Origin: Bacteroidales bacterium
Lineage (GTDB): Bacteria; Bacteroidota; Bacteroidia; Bacteroidales; P3
Reading direction: 5' to 3'
Length of the DNA: 64,000 nucleotides
Assembly (NCBI GenBank): GCA_031263015.1
Contig: JAISGN010000002.1
Coordinates: forward strand, 62,001-126,000
The translations under genes and the position numbers were made by a program. How positions within the stretch are numbered: the stretch's first letter is position 1; every line of letters begins with the position of its first letter. Of this stretch, positions 17,402-26,596 are shown piece by piece. The notes under the pieces are model-generated. The model was not told the origin of the DNA. It saw only the letters and a program-made list of their open reading frames with translations, and did no database searches.

Positions 17402-18718
17402 ATGTCAAAAATACCTTTTAACAAACAAATAGTTGATGATATTATCGCTAAAAACAATATAAAGAATTTCGGGGCAGCATCAATCCGTGAAGTAAAAAAA
17501 GTGATTGATGATGTGGAAGCGGCAACGGGCGAAAAATTCGTAAGGATGGAAATGGGCATACCCGGTTTGCCTGCTGCTCAAATCGGCGTTGATGCCGAAA
17601 TAAAGGCTCTGCAAGACGGCGTTGCTGCAATTTATCCCGATATTTACGGCACAAAGGAGTTGAAAAGCGAGACTGCCAAATTTGTAAAGAACTTTCTGGA
17701 TATTGATGTCAAGGATGATTGTTGTGTTCCTACCGTTGGCTCTATGCAGGCAGGATTTGCAGCCTTTATGACCATATCCCGCCTGTATGAAAAGAAGAAT
17801 AAGATTCTTTTTATAGACCCCGGTTTCCCTGTTCAGAAGCAACAATGCCGTATTTTGGGAATTGAAACCGATAGATTTGACGTTTATGATTACAGAGGCG
17901 AGAAATTAAGAAATAAATTAGAGGAATATCTCTCCAAAGGCGACATTGCCGCTCTTATTTATTCGTCTCCTAACAATCCTGCCTGGTTTTGTTTCAACGA
18001 TGCTGAGTTGCGGATAATCGGAGAGACGGCTAATAAATATGATGTCATTGTTATAGAAGATTTAGCCTACTTTGCGATGGACTTTCGCAGCGATTACTCT
18101 CAGCCGGGCATTGCTCCGTTTCAGCCGACGGTCGCAAAATATGCGTCTAAGTATATTTTGATGATTTCAGGCTCAAAAGCATTCTCGTATGCGGGGCAAA
18201 GAATAGCGGTAATGATTATTTCCGAGCCGTTATTTGAACTAAAAAGCGAATATATGCTCAAATATTTTACACAGGATTCATTCGGCAGAGCAATAATATT
18301 TGGTTCTCTTTACGCCTTAACAAGCGGCACGGCTCATTCTTCGCAGTATGCGCTGGCGGCAATATTCAAAGCGTGCAACGAAGGCAAATATAATTTTGTT
18401 GAAGACTTGAAACTATATGAGAGAAAGGCGAATTTTATGAAGAATGCTTTGACTGCCAACGGCTTTAAGATAGTTTATGATAAAGATTTGGACGTTCCGG
18501 TGGCAGATGGCTTCTATTTCACCTTCGGTTATCCGGGTTTCACAGGCGAAGAGTTGCTTTCGGAATTAGTTTATTACGGAATAAGTGCCATTTCCTTGTC
18601 AATAACCGGTTCAACCCGCATTGAAGGAGTGAGAGCCTGCGTTTCGCTTGTACCGTTTGAGATGCTGGACGAATTTGCTCGGCGTTTGAAACTTTTTAAC
18701 GAGCAACACAAACAATAA
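17402..18718 (+). CDS. PLP-dependent aminotransferase, class I/II
   Basis: A 438-residue fold-type I aminotransferase. The PLP lysine is Lys259 in MISGSKAFSYAGQRIAVM, the pyridine-binding Asp lies in VIEDLAYFAM, and the SPNNPAWF segment corresponds to the usual NPxNP(T/S) loop. Such enzymes move an amino group between an amino acid and a 2-oxo acid; the specificity (aspartate, aromatic, alanine or diaminopimelate type) cannot be set by eye. The loop here is NNPAW rather than NPTG, which is a known variation in a Bacteroidota branch. The start at 17402 is fixed by the promoter. Convergent with queG across a strong shared hairpin. Confidence 0.88.
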   Translation: MSKIPFNKQIVDDIIAKNNIKNFGAASIREVKKVIDDVEAATGEKFVRMEMGIPGLPAAQIGVDAEIKALQDGVAAIYPDIYGTKELKSETAKFVKNFLDIDVKDDCCVPTVGSMQAGFAAFMTISRLYEKKNKILFIDPGFPVQKQQCRILGIETDRFDVYDYRGEKLRNKLEEYLSKGDIAALIYSSPNNPAWFCFNDAELRIIGETANKYDVIVIEDLAYFAMDFRSDYSQPGIAPFQPTVAKYASKYILMISGSKAFSYAGQRIAVMIISEPLFELKSEYMLKYFTQDSFGRAIIFGSLYALTSGTAHSSQYALAAIFKACNEGKYNFVEDLKLYERKANFMKNALTANGFKIVYDKDLDVPVADGFYFTFGYPGFTGEELLSELVYYGISAISLSITGSTRIEGVRACVSLVPFEMLDEFARRLKLFNEQHKQ

Positions 18719-18726
18719 CTCAAAAC

Positions 18727-18764
18727 AAAAAATCATTGATATTTAGTCGTATCAATGATTTTTT
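18727..18764. terminator. Bidirectional terminator between the aminotransferase gene and queG
   Basis: AAAAAATCATTGATA (18727-18741) pairs perfectly over 15 bp with TATCAATGATTTTTT (18750-18764) around an 8-base loop. T runs follow on both strands, so it can end transcripts from both sides. The queG stop codon (18752-18754, minus) is inside the stem. Confidence 0.9.
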
Positions 18765-19666
18765 GCTTTTTGTATATTGGAAAGCAGTTTCTCAAATTTT
18801 ATATTCTCCAAACCGCTGCATTTTTTAGCCTTTCGTAAATCGGAATCAGTCATTGAATTTTCCGAAACCTTGTTTAATAAATCTAAAACGGCTTTCTGTG
18901 GCTGTATATCTGCGTTTGTATTCACGAAAGTTTTGTAATTGTGCGGGCAAACGTCCAAACATATATCGCAACCAAAGATATAATTCCACAAATCAATGTT
19001 GTCGGGTATTGAATCCTTGTTTATTTTCGTATGATAGGCTATACATTTTGAGGAATCAATGGTTTTGTCGGGCAGAATGGCGTTGTTGGGACAGGAATCA
19101 ATGCAAAGAGTGCAATCATTGCAAAGATTAATATCATCTTGCTGCGTATAATCGGTGGAAAAGTTGCAGATAATCTCGCCAAGCAGCACTTTGCTGCCGA
19201 AATCTTTGCTAATAAATAAAGAATTCTTGCCTATTGAACCGCTAAGAGCCTTGTTTGCCCAAATTTTCTCAAATATCGGCACACTATCTACGCATATCTT
19301 AAACTTAAAATCGGGATATTTTTCACAAATACGGCTTGCTATCGTATAAAGTTTTGATTTTATTAGTTTATGATAGTCGTTCAAAAGTGCATAAGAGGCT
19401 ATCTTCAGAGGGAAATCAGGTTTTAAATCGGTATTATAAGATAAGAGAAATACGAAAACGCTCTTTGCCGATGGTAAAAGCAAAGAAGGATTCAATCTTA
19501 TATCAATATTTCTTTGCAAAAAGGACATTGAAGCATAGTAATTGTGATTTAAATAGGAGGAAAAGAAGTCTGATGGCAATTTTTCGGCTTTTGCAGCCCC
19601 GCTATCTTGAAATCCTTCTAAAAAAGCAAGATGTTGTACGTATGAAAACGGAATATATTCTTCCAT
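18752..19666 (-). CDS. queG: Epoxyqueuosine reductase QueG
   Basis: A 304-residue cytoplasmic enzyme of the last step of queuosine tRNA-modification synthesis, reducing epoxyqueuosine with cobalamin and two 4Fe-4S clusters. The DUF1730 part contains VDSVPIFEKIWANKALSGSIGKNS (the family's VDTxPxxEr and GxxGKN elements). Cluster ligands are CNDCTLCIDSCP near residue 185, a lone Cys in SSKCIAYHT, and CDICLDVCPHN near 238-248. The stop codon is embedded in the terminator stem. It lies 20 bases downstream of dnaE on the same strand, so the two are probably cotranscribed. The protein is at the short end of the family and lacks any C-terminal HEAT-like extension. Confidence 0.93.
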   Translation of the reverse strand: MEEYIPFSYVQHLAFLEGFQDSGAAKAEKLPSDFFSSYLNHNYYASMSFLQRNIDIRLNPSLLLPSAKSVFVFLLSYNTDLKPDFPLKIASYALLNDYHKLIKSKLYTIASRICEKYPDFKFKICVDSVPIFEKIWANKALSGSIGKNSLFISKDFGSKVLLGEIICNFSTDYTQQDDINLCNDCTLCIDSCPNNAILPDKTIDSSKCIAYHTKINKDSIPDNIDLWNYIFGCDICLDVCPHNYKTFVNTNADIQPQKAVLDLLNKVSENSMTDSDLRKAKKCSGLENIKFEKLLSNIQKAKNH

Positions 19667-19686
19667 TTAGAACGATAGTGTTAATT

Positions 19687-22600
19687 TTATAATGGTTTAG
19701 TGTTTAGTTTCCAACTTTCTATGAGTTCTTGTCCTATTAACGGCTGAATTTTCTCCAAAAAATTCTCCGTATTCACCAAATGCTTTTTTGATTGCAAGGT
19801 TAGCGAAACTTCATTCTTTGTATCTATAATCAGAAAGTTGATTTTGACGTCGCCTTTTGAAGATTTAGCAGCATTTTCTATCATATCGTAAAGTTGATTA
19901 TTCATCTTCTCAATTTTTATCGTCAAAGATATGGAAGTAGTGTAGGTAGGCAAGAGTTCTTGTATGAGTTCCATTTTAGTAATCCTTAATTCCAATTCTT
20001 TTTTTTGAGTTTCATCTGCCGTCCATTTTGGTTTGGCACAGGCTTTCAGTATTATATGATAGCCTTCGTGGAGATATTTTTCATAATTCAGGTAATCCCT
20101 GCCGAATAATGTGATTTCCATTGTACCTGTCTGGTCTTCAAATCTAAAAGAGCAGAAAGGCTTATTGTTTTTAGAGAACCTTTTATTGACGGATTGAACA
20201 ATCCCGGCTACAATCGCTTCATTCTTTCCCAATGCTTCAAGGTCTGATAAATCTTCTACGTGATTTGTGGTAAATTGTTTGAGAATATCTTTGTATGCAT
20301 CAAGGGGATGTCCCGAAATATAGAAGCCTATGATTTCTTTTTCATATGCTAATTTTATCAAATCTTCCCATTCCGCACATTGAGGTATGGTTGGGTTTTC
20401 TATTGTTTGCTCTGCGTTTTCTCCGAACAATGATGCCTGCGACGAATCTCGTATTTCTTTAAATTTTGTGCCGTATCTGATGAGTTTCTCAATGAATGAT
20501 TGTTCGTCTTTGCCCTCTCTGCAATAGAAGTATTGCGAGCGGTTGATGCCGAAGCAGTCAAATGCACCGCTTTTAACCAATGCTTCAATGCAACGTTTAT
20601 TTACTATTTGCTGATCAACTCTTTGTATGAAATCAAAGCAGGATGAAAATTCTCCGTCTTTCTCTCTTGAATGTATTATTTCTTCTGCAGCTTTTTCTCC
20701 TACACCTTTGATTGCCGCAAGCCCAAAAAGAATATCTCCTTTCTTATTTACCATAAAGTAAAGGTCGGATTCATTTACCGAAGGTGCCAAAACATTAATT
20801 TTTTGTCTTAAACACTCTTCTATATAGAAAGAAATAGTACTAATATCCTTCAAATTATGAGTTAGAACCGAAGACATATATTCACCGGGGTAGTGAGCCT
20901 TCAAATATCCTGTCTGAAATGCAATGTATGAATAGCAAGTGGCGTGCGATTTGTTGAAAGCATACTCGGCAAAATTACCCCAATCATCCCATATCTTTAA
21001 TACTTTTTGCTCATCGTATCCATTACTTAAACAACCTTTGACAAACTTGTCTTTAAGTTGCTCCATAACATCTTTTTGCTTCTTTCCCATAGCCTTTCTC
21101 AGTTTATCAGCCTGACCGGGTGTGAAGTTAGCCAACGCTTGTGAGAGTTGCATAACCTGTTCCTGATAAACAGTAATACCATACGTCTCCGCAAGATACT
21201 TTTCCATTATATCAAAGGTATATTCAATCTTTTCATCACCATGTTTTCGTTTTATAAAAGACGGAATGTATTGCATAGGACCGGGTCTGTAAAGAGCATT
21301 CATGGCTATTAAATCTTCAAAGCAATCGGGCTTGAGATTCTGTAAATGACTTCGCATTCCATCCGATTCAAATTGAAATGTAGCGATGCTGTCTCCTCGT
21401 TGGTAGAGTTCCAAAGTTTGTTTGTCGTCAAGAGGAATATTATCTATATCTATCCTCTCTCCATGCGTCTTCCTTATATTCTCACAAGCGTCTTTTACAA
21501 TGGAGAGATTTTTTAGTCCGAGAAAGTCCATCTTTATCATACCGACACTTTCAATCAATGTACCTTCAAATTGAGATACCATCATATTGTCAAACGCATT
21601 TTCTTCTTTTTCTGTCGGTTTGGCAACAGGGACATATTTTGATATATCGTCAGGTCCGATAATTACTCCGCAGGCATGAACTCCTGTGTTACGAATAGAA
21701 CCTTCAAGTTTGAGGGCTAAATTCAATGTACGTTTAACTAATTCGTTGCCATGCTCCAATTCATATTTCAATTCTTCGCTTTTGTAGGCGTCTTCCAACT
21801 TTGTGCCGGGTTTATCGGACACTAATTTTGCTAAACGATTAGATTCGTTAAGTGGTAATTCCAATACTCGGGCTACATCTTTGATTGCCATCTTTGCAGC
21901 CATAGATCCAAAAGTTACTATTTGAGCAACGTGGTCTTTTCCATACTTTTTGCGCACATACTTCAACGTTTGTTCCCTACCTATATCATCAAAATCAACA
22001 TCTATATCAGGTAAAGAAATTCTATCCGGGTTTAGAAATCGTTCAAAGAGCAATCCGTATTTTAAAGGTTCTATCGTTGTTATTCCTAAACAGTATGCCA
22101 CAACCGAACCCGCAGCTGAGCCTCTTCCTGCCCCAACTATAACGTTTAGAGTCTCACGTGAATAATTTATAAAGTCCTGTACGATTAAGAAATAGCCAGG
22201 AAATCCCATCCATTCTATGGTTGCCAATTCAGAAGACAATCTTTGCTCCACGTTTTCAGGCAATGGCTCCCCATATTTCTTTTTTGCTCCTTCATAAGTC
22301 AGATATTTCAGATATGCACACTCAAATTTAGTCCTAACAACCTTATCATATCCTCCTTTTTCATTGAGTTTTCGCTCTATTAAATCTTTTTGCTCTTTGT
22401 AATCCTTTTCTTCGGCTGCAATTTCGCCCTTTTTGAGCGATTCTTCATAAATATCATTTAATATTGTTTCTTTCGGATATTTCAGATAGTACTCTTGTAT
22501 GTTTCCGAAATCACTCGGTATATCAAAAATAGGCAATACCGGATCTCGTGTCATCTTATATATTTCTACTTTGTCAGCTACTTCCTGCGTATTGAGTATT

Positions 22601-23376
22601 GCTTCGGGGGCTTCTTGAAATAGTTCTTCCATTTCGGCTTCCGATTTTAAGTATTCCTGACCTGTGTACATCATTTTATTCTCATCGCTCAGTTTTTTGC
22701 CCGTATTTAAGCACACAAGCACGGTATGAGCCTCAAAATCGTCCTTTTCCACGAAATGAACATCGTTTGTGGCAATCAGTTTCACGTTTAATTTGCGGCT
22801 TAGTTCAATTAATTTCGCTCTAACAGTGTTTTCTTCGGGCAATCCGTGATTTTGTATCTCCAAATAAAAGTCTTCACCAAATACATCCTTATATCGGTTA
22901 ATTGCTTTTTCGGCAGCATTCATATCTCCGTTGAGAATAAGTTGCGGAATTAAGCCTGCAACACAAGCAGTAGCACAAATCAATCCTTCACTATACTCAA
23001 ATAATAATTCCTCATCAACTCTCGGTTTGCTGTAATAGGCTTCGCGTTGAAAGGAAAGAGAACTTAATTTCATCAAATTACTATATCCTTTTGCGTTTTT
23101 TGCCAATAATACCAAGTGATCGCCACCCGGTTGCAGTCTGTCTTTATCAAAACGGCTGCCTCGTGCAACATACACCTCCGAACCCAAGATAGGCTTAATT
23201 CCTTCTTCTCTTGCAGTATTGTAAAACTCCAAAACGCCATACAGATTGCCGTGATCGGTAATCGCAAGAGCCTCCATACGTAACTCTTTTGCTTTTTTAA
23301 TAATCTTTTTTACCGAAGCGGCGCCGTCAAGAATAGAATACTGAGTATGGACGTGAAGATGTGTAAATTTAGACAT
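19687..23376 (-). CDS. dnaE: DNA polymerase III alpha subunit DnaE
   Basis: A 1229-residue replicative polymerase. The PHP domain opens with FTHLHVHTQYSILDG, the catalytic palm carries the aspartates in PDIDVDFDD (about residue 455) with a further Asp-rich segment in the thumb-palm region, and the fingers include HATCYSYIAFQTGYLKAHYP. A helix-hairpin-helix (LAAIKGVGEKAAEEI, about 875) and an OB fold (VAGIVQSVNKRFSKNNKPFCSF, about 1045) follow. Domain order and length fit the DnaE1 type. The ATG at 23374-23376 has a -7 box 36 bases upstream. The downstream queG is probably in the same transcript. Confidence 0.97.
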   Translation of the reverse strand: MSKFTHLHVHTQYSILDGAASVKKIIKKAKELRMEALAITDHGNLYGVLEFYNTAREEGIKPILGSEVYVARGSRFDKDRLQPGGDHLVLLAKNAKGYSNLMKLSSLSFQREAYYSKPRVDEELLFEYSEGLICATACVAGLIPQLILNGDMNAAEKAINRYKDVFGEDFYLEIQNHGLPEENTVRAKLIELSRKLNVKLIATNDVHFVEKDDFEAHTVLVCLNTGKKLSDENKMMYTGQEYLKSEAEMEELFQEAPEAILNTQEVADKVEIYKMTRDPVLPIFDIPSDFGNIQEYYLKYPKETILNDIYEESLKKGEIAAEEKDYKEQKDLIERKLNEKGGYDKVVRTKFECAYLKYLTYEGAKKKYGEPLPENVEQRLSSELATIEWMGFPGYFLIVQDFINYSRETLNVIVGAGRGSAAGSVVAYCLGITTIEPLKYGLLFERFLNPDRISLPDIDVDFDDIGREQTLKYVRKKYGKDHVAQIVTFGSMAAKMAIKDVARVLELPLNESNRLAKLVSDKPGTKLEDAYKSEELKYELEHGNELVKRTLNLALKLEGSIRNTGVHACGVIIGPDDISKYVPVAKPTEKEENAFDNMMVSQFEGTLIESVGMIKMDFLGLKNLSIVKDACENIRKTHGERIDIDNIPLDDKQTLELYQRGDSIATFQFESDGMRSHLQNLKPDCFEDLIAMNALYRPGPMQYIPSFIKRKHGDEKIEYTFDIMEKYLAETYGITVYQEQVMQLSQALANFTPGQADKLRKAMGKKQKDVMEQLKDKFVKGCLSNGYDEQKVLKIWDDWGNFAEYAFNKSHATCYSYIAFQTGYLKAHYPGEYMSSVLTHNLKDISTISFYIEECLRQKINVLAPSVNESDLYFMVNKKGDILFGLAAIKGVGEKAAEEIIHSREKDGEFSSCFDFIQRVDQQIVNKRCIEALVKSGAFDCFGINRSQYFYCREGKDEQSFIEKLIRYGTKFKEIRDSSQASLFGENAEQTIENPTIPQCAEWEDLIKLAYEKEIIGFYISGHPLDAYKDILKQFTTNHVEDLSDLEALGKNEAIVAGIVQSVNKRFSKNNKPFCSFRFEDQTGTMEITLFGRDYLNYEKYLHEGYHIILKACAKPKWTADETQKKELELRITKMELIQELLPTYTTSISLTIKIEKMNNQLYDMIENAAKSSKGDVKINFLIIDTKNEVSLTLQSKKHLVNTENFLEKIQPLIGQELIESWKLNTKPL

Positions 23377-23412
23377 AGGTTTAATGAAATCTTATTGTGA
23401 ATTTAATTTTGG

Positions 23413-23420
23413 CAAATATA
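23413..23420 (-). promoter_or_regulatory. -7 box for dnaE
   Basis: CAAATATA on the plus strand reads TATATTTG on the minus strand, matching TAnnTTTG. Confidence 0.65.
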
Positions 23421-23480
23421 CGAAAAATTCTGCGAGCAGCCGATTCGCCTAACCAAAAGGGGCATTTACAGGAAATATTG

Positions 23481-23488
23481 TACCTTTG
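23481..23488 (+). promoter_or_regulatory. -7 box for the panD operon
   Basis: TACCTTTG matches TAnnTTTG and ends 24 bases before the panD ATG at 23513. An in-frame ATG at 23486 lies inside the box. Confidence 0.7.
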
Positions 23489-23512
23489 CAGCCGATAAAC
23501 ACAACATTTGCA

Positions 23513-23857
23513 ATGAGATTAGAAGTCTTAAAATCAAAGATACACCGAGTTAGCGTAACAGAAGCAGACCTTAGTTACATAGGAAGCATAACTATTGACG
23601 AGGAACTAATGAATGCGGCTGAGATTATTGAGAATGAGCGCGTGTATGTAGTAAATATCAACAATGGAGAGAGGTTTGATACTTATGCAATCAAGGGTGA
23701 GCGCGGCAGTGGCAAGATTTGTCTCAACGGAGCGGCGGCTCGTCTGGCTCAAATCGGCGATATGGTGATTATAATGACGTTTGCTTCAATGGAAGAGGCG
23801 GAAGCAAAGCAATACAAGCCCATTGTACTTTTTCCAAAGGACAACAAACTAAAATAA
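23513..23857 (+). CDS. panD: Aspartate 1-decarboxylase PanD
   Basis: A 114-residue proenzyme that makes beta-alanine from aspartate for pantothenate and coenzyme A. The self-cleavage site Gly24-Ser25 in YIGSITID generates the pyruvoyl group; His11 and Arg12 and the later Tyr of the family ([15 protein letters not shown]) are present. The later [11 protein letters not shown] matches the family's conserved loop. Start set at 23513 ([11 protein letters not shown]), the normal family opening. The stop codon abuts the GTG of the next gene with no spacing, so translation is likely coupled. Confidence 0.97.
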   Translation: MRLEVLKSKIHRVSVTEADLSYIGSITIDEELMNAAEIIENERVYVVNINNGERFDTYAIKGERGSGKICLNGAAARLAQIGDMVIIMTFASMEEAEAKQYKPIVLFPKDNKLK

Positions 23858-24859
23858 GTGAAGGGAAGAATTAAGCAAGGCTTACAAATAGCATTTTTCT
23901 TTGCTCTTGGCATCGGATTTATATGGTGGTTCGCTTCAAAATTATCCGATAACGAGGTTGCGGAACTTTTTCTTAGCCTGCGGAAAGCAAATTATTTTTG
24001 GATAATCGTTGCTTTTGTCATTTCGGTATCAAGTTGTTTTGTACGTGCATTGAGATGGCGGCAACTGCTAACGCCCATCGGATACGGCAAAGTGTCGTTA
24101 GGGCGATTGTTTTTTGCGGTTATGAGCGGATATTTGACCAATCTGGCAGTGCCTCGTTTGGGAGAAGTGGTGCGATGTGCGATGCTGAAAAAATCCGATG
24201 ACGTTCCCGTACAGAAAACGCTCGGAACAGTTATCACCGAACGCCTTATAGACCTTCTGCTCTTTGGCATCATCCTCCTCATAGCCTTTTTCGTTGCCTT
24301 TGATGTTGTTTCCGATTACATAAAAGCAAATACCGATGCGGCAATGTTTGACAAAATCACAACAATGGCTTATATCGCTGTTGTCATTGCTGCTTTGGGT
24401 GTTATTTTTTTTGCTTTTGTGCGGCGGAAATCAAGCAAGAACAAAATTTTATCAAAGATTAACGCCGTCTTGCTTGATTTGTGGCAAGGCATAAAAAGCA
24501 TCCTTCATCTCAAAAAGCCGCTTGTGTTTGTTTTTTATTCGTTTCTGATTTGGGGACTTTGGATTGGCGGCACTTATGCCGTGTTTCAGGGCATTGAAAC
24601 GACATCTCATTTGAGCATAACGACCTCTCTGGTGGTTACAATCCTGTCTGCCTTCGGTCCGATGATTACTCCGGGCGGCATAGGCTTGTATCCCGCTATT
24701 TTTGCCGAGACTTTGGCGGTCTATTCCATCGCAAAACCAATCGGATACGCCGCAGGATGGTTATCATGGCTCGTTTCGCAGGTCGCAAGTGCTGTTTTCG
24801 GCTTATGGGGCTTCGTTTATTTCTCTCAAAAGCACAAAACATCCGAACAAAATCATTGA
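23858..24859 (+). CDS. Flippase-like integral membrane protein (LPG_synthase_TM/AglD family)
   Basis: A 333-residue inner-membrane protein with about eight hydrophobic helices of the lysylphosphatidylglycerol-synthase transmembrane family. Typical motifs are RALRWRQLL near residue 62, SGYLTNLAVPRLGEVVRCAMLKK near 90-112, the TERLIDLLLFGI helix, and the late GPMITPGGIGLYPA. There is no soluble aminoacyl-transferase domain, so it is not a full MprF. Relatives without that domain are thought to move lipid-linked groups across the membrane, but the substrate here is unknown. It starts with GTG on the base after panD and ends two bases before rfaE2, which hints at a link to envelope glycolipid building. 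Confidence 0.85.
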   Translation: MKGRIKQGLQIAFFFALGIGFIWWFASKLSDNEVAELFLSLRKANYFWIIVAFVISVSSCFVRALRWRQLLTPIGYGKVSLGRLFFAVMSGYLTNLAVPRLGEVVRCAMLKKSDDVPVQKTLGTVITERLIDLLLFGIILLIAFFVAFDVVSDYIKANTDAAMFDKITTMAYIAVVIAALGVIFFAFVRRKSSKNKILSKINAVLLDLWQGIKSILHLKKPLVFVFYSFLIWGLWIGGTYAVFQGIETTSHLSITTSLVVTILSAFGPMITPGGIGLYPAIFAETLAVYSIAKPIGYAAGWLSWLVSQVASAVFGLWGFVYFSQKHKTSEQNH

Positions 24860-24861
24860 TT

Positions 24862-25368
24862 ATGACACCAATAGAAAGAATCAACAGCAAGATATTTGAT
24901 ATCCGAACTCTGAAAGCGGAAGTTGCCCGATGGAAACAAAACAATATGAAGATTGTTTTCAGCAATGGCTGTTTTGATATCCTGCATCGCGGGCATATTG
25001 ATTACTTAGCGAAAGCCAAAGCATTAGGAGACAAGATGATAATAGGCGTTAATAGCGACCAATCGGTCAAAAGACTTAAAGGAAACGGGCGTCCGTTGCA
25101 GGATGAGCAAAGTCGGCTGATGCTTTTGGCTGCAATGGAGTTTGTAGATGCGGTTGTGCTCTTTGATGACGACACTCCATACGATTTGATTAAGACTTTG
25201 TTGCCCGATGTTTTGGTAAAAGGGGCGGATTATCAGCCTTCGCAAATTGCAGGCTATGATATCGTTACGGCAAACGGCGGTAAGGTTGAGACAATAGCCT
25301 TTTTGGACGGATTCTCTACTTCTAATATCGTCCGCAAAGCCCAATCCCTTGCCAATACAATCAAATAA
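24862..25368 (+). CDS. rfaE2: ADP-heptose-type adenylyltransferase RfaE2
   Basis: A 168-residue nucleotidyltransferase of the cytidylyltransferase-like fold. FSNGCFDILHRGHIDYL at residues 31-47 holds the HxGH catalytic motif (HRGH), and the end part has TSNIVRKAQ in place of the usual STS(I/V)I(E/D)RI. It matches the RfaE domain II family, which adenylates heptose 1-phosphate on the way to the LPS inner core; in Bacteroidota a stand-alone domain II is usual. The start at 24862 is chosen over an in-frame ATG at 24757, which lies within the upstream gene. It is the last gene of the panD operon and is followed by repeat array E. Confidence 0.9.
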   Translation: MTPIERINSKIFDIRTLKAEVARWKQNNMKIVFSNGCFDILHRGHIDYLAKAKALGDKMIIGVNSDQSVKRLKGNGRPLQDEQSRLMLLAAMEFVDAVVLFDDDTPYDLIKTLLPDVLVKGADYQPSQIAGYDIVTANGGKVETIAFLDGFSTSNIVRKAQSLANTIK

Positions 25369-25503
25369 ATAGCATTTACATTTATTTCACGCAAAGAAAA
25401 AATGACTGACGAATACCAGTATTCTTGTAATGCAAAAGAAATTATATGTTTAATATTAATAAATTTAATGAATCCCAATTACTCAACAACAATGCGTGTT
25501 TCC

Positions 25504-25810
25504 CGAAGGTCTCAAATAACCTGTGGGAAGGTTTCGGGAAATTCCGAAAGTCCCAAATTACTTGTGGGAAGTCTTCATGTGTTACACGAAGGTCTCAAAT
25601 AACCTGTGGGAAGACTTCGGGAAAATCCGAAGGTCTCAAATCACTTCCGGGAAGGTTTCGGGTGGCATACATTATCGCCAAATAGTTCGTGGGAAGAGAA
25701 TGTATGGCGTACAAAAGTCCCAAAAGACTTCGTGGGAAGACAATGTATGACGTACATTGCAGCAAAATAGTTCGTGGGAAGACAATGTATGGCGTACATT
25801 GGAACAAACA
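25504..25810. repeat. Array E: 41-43-bp units, two sub-families
   Basis: This fills most of the 503-bp gap 25369-25871. CGAAGGTC-type units start at 25504, 25545, 25587 and 25628 (steps 41, 42, 41) and contain TCTCAAAT..CC(T/G)GTGGGAAG. TTCGTGGGAAG-type units start at 25686, 25729 and 25771 (steps 43, 42). The step is twice the 21-bp lattice used elsewhere. Each unit holds a dyad: TTTCGG..CCGAAA, CTTCGG..CCGAAG, or CAATGTA..TACATTG. Bases 25369-25503 show only AT-rich sequence. Three overlapping open frames here are by-products of the repeat. Confidence 0.85.
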
Positions 25811-25842
25811 AAAGTCCGTTCATTGATTTAAACGGACTTTTG
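25809..25842. terminator. Strong hairpin terminator after array E
   Basis: CAAAAGTCCGTT (25809-25820) pairs perfectly over 12 bp with AACGGACTTTTG (25831-25842) around a 10-base loop. A/T runs within the stem serve as U tracts in both directions. It separates the rfaE2 side from the convergent lipoprotein gene. Confidence 0.85.
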
Positions 25843-25871
25843 TGTTTATATAATTAATAATATGATGCACA

Positions 25872-26567
25872 TTACCAAACTACAACCCAATAAATAATTT
25901 CTTTTTGTTTATCACTTAAAGCATAGCCTCTTGAATATCCATGTTTCCAATTATCAGGCATAAGAGATATTGTTGTATCTGTATCATAATATACTTTATC
26001 TACAAATTTACCTCGTTTTGAGTCAATAAAATAAATTTTATAATCATCTGATAAGCCTATATCACTCAAATCATTTTGTTCAAATATCGGTAAAATTACA
26101 TCTGTATTATTCATACGTAGGTTTCTTGCTATAACTTCTTTCTCCTTTACACTATCTTCATAGTTTTCATAATAAACAGACCCACCACCTTCTGGTTTAA
26201 ATGGAACTTCTAATGCTATTAAATAATTAGTATCTTTAACACTAATTGCTTTATATCCATTTGTATCTAATAATTTGTTCTTTGTTAAGTAGTATAATGT
26301 GTCTTGCTTATAACCTATTCCCAAAAATAAGTGAAATGGAAATGGATTATGCGTTTTAATAAATTCTTTATTTACAGACTTAAAACCTACTGAAACTACA
26401 TTAACATCAGTAGCAGTAGGAATATCTTTCCACTTTGGAAAATGCTCAACTATTGCATGAGGGAAAAAACCTAATTTTTGGGTATAATCATTTTCTCTAT
26501 TATAGTTATTATGAGAACAACTAATCAATAACAAGCATATGCTAATTAAAACTATTATATTTTTCAT
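25872..26567 (-). CDS. Putative lipoprotein of unknown function
   Basis: A 231-residue protein with a lipoprotein signal (MKNIIVLISICLLLISC, with Cys17 as the likely lipidated residue). I do not recognise a family. The mature part is polar, with aromatic residues in a beta-like rhythm and several Asp-Thr pairs (YYDTDTT, SVKDTNY). Its third codon positions are noticeably more A/T-rich than the neighbours (many AAT, ATT, TTA codons), which may mean recent acquisition. The start lies 29 bases after the rpoN stop on the same strand with no -7 box in the gap, so it may be read from the rpoN transcript. Confidence 0.8.
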   Translation of the reverse strand: MKNIIVLISICLLLISCSHNNYNRENDYTQKLGFFPHAIVEHFPKWKDIPTATDVNVVSVGFKSVNKEFIKTHNPFPFHLFLGIGYKQDTLYYLTKNKLLDTNGYKAISVKDTNYLIALEVPFKPEGGGSVYYENYEDSVKEKEVIARNLRMNNTDVILPIFEQNDLSDIGLSDDYKIYFIDSKRGKFVDKVYYDTDTTISLMPDNWKHGYSRGYALSDKQKEIIYWVVVW

Positions 26568-26596
26568 TTCTTTGGCTCTTTTGTAAAGATTTTATT

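Noticed and set aside
25504-25810. Array E or the other arrays as a CRISPR
   Set aside because: There are no constant repeats separated by unique spacers; unit halves drift continuously, units of different sequence share one array, and no cas gene is in the window.
25402-25823. Several overlapping open frames in array E
   Set aside because: They translate the 41-43-bp units in both strands and lack start signals; the repeat explains them.
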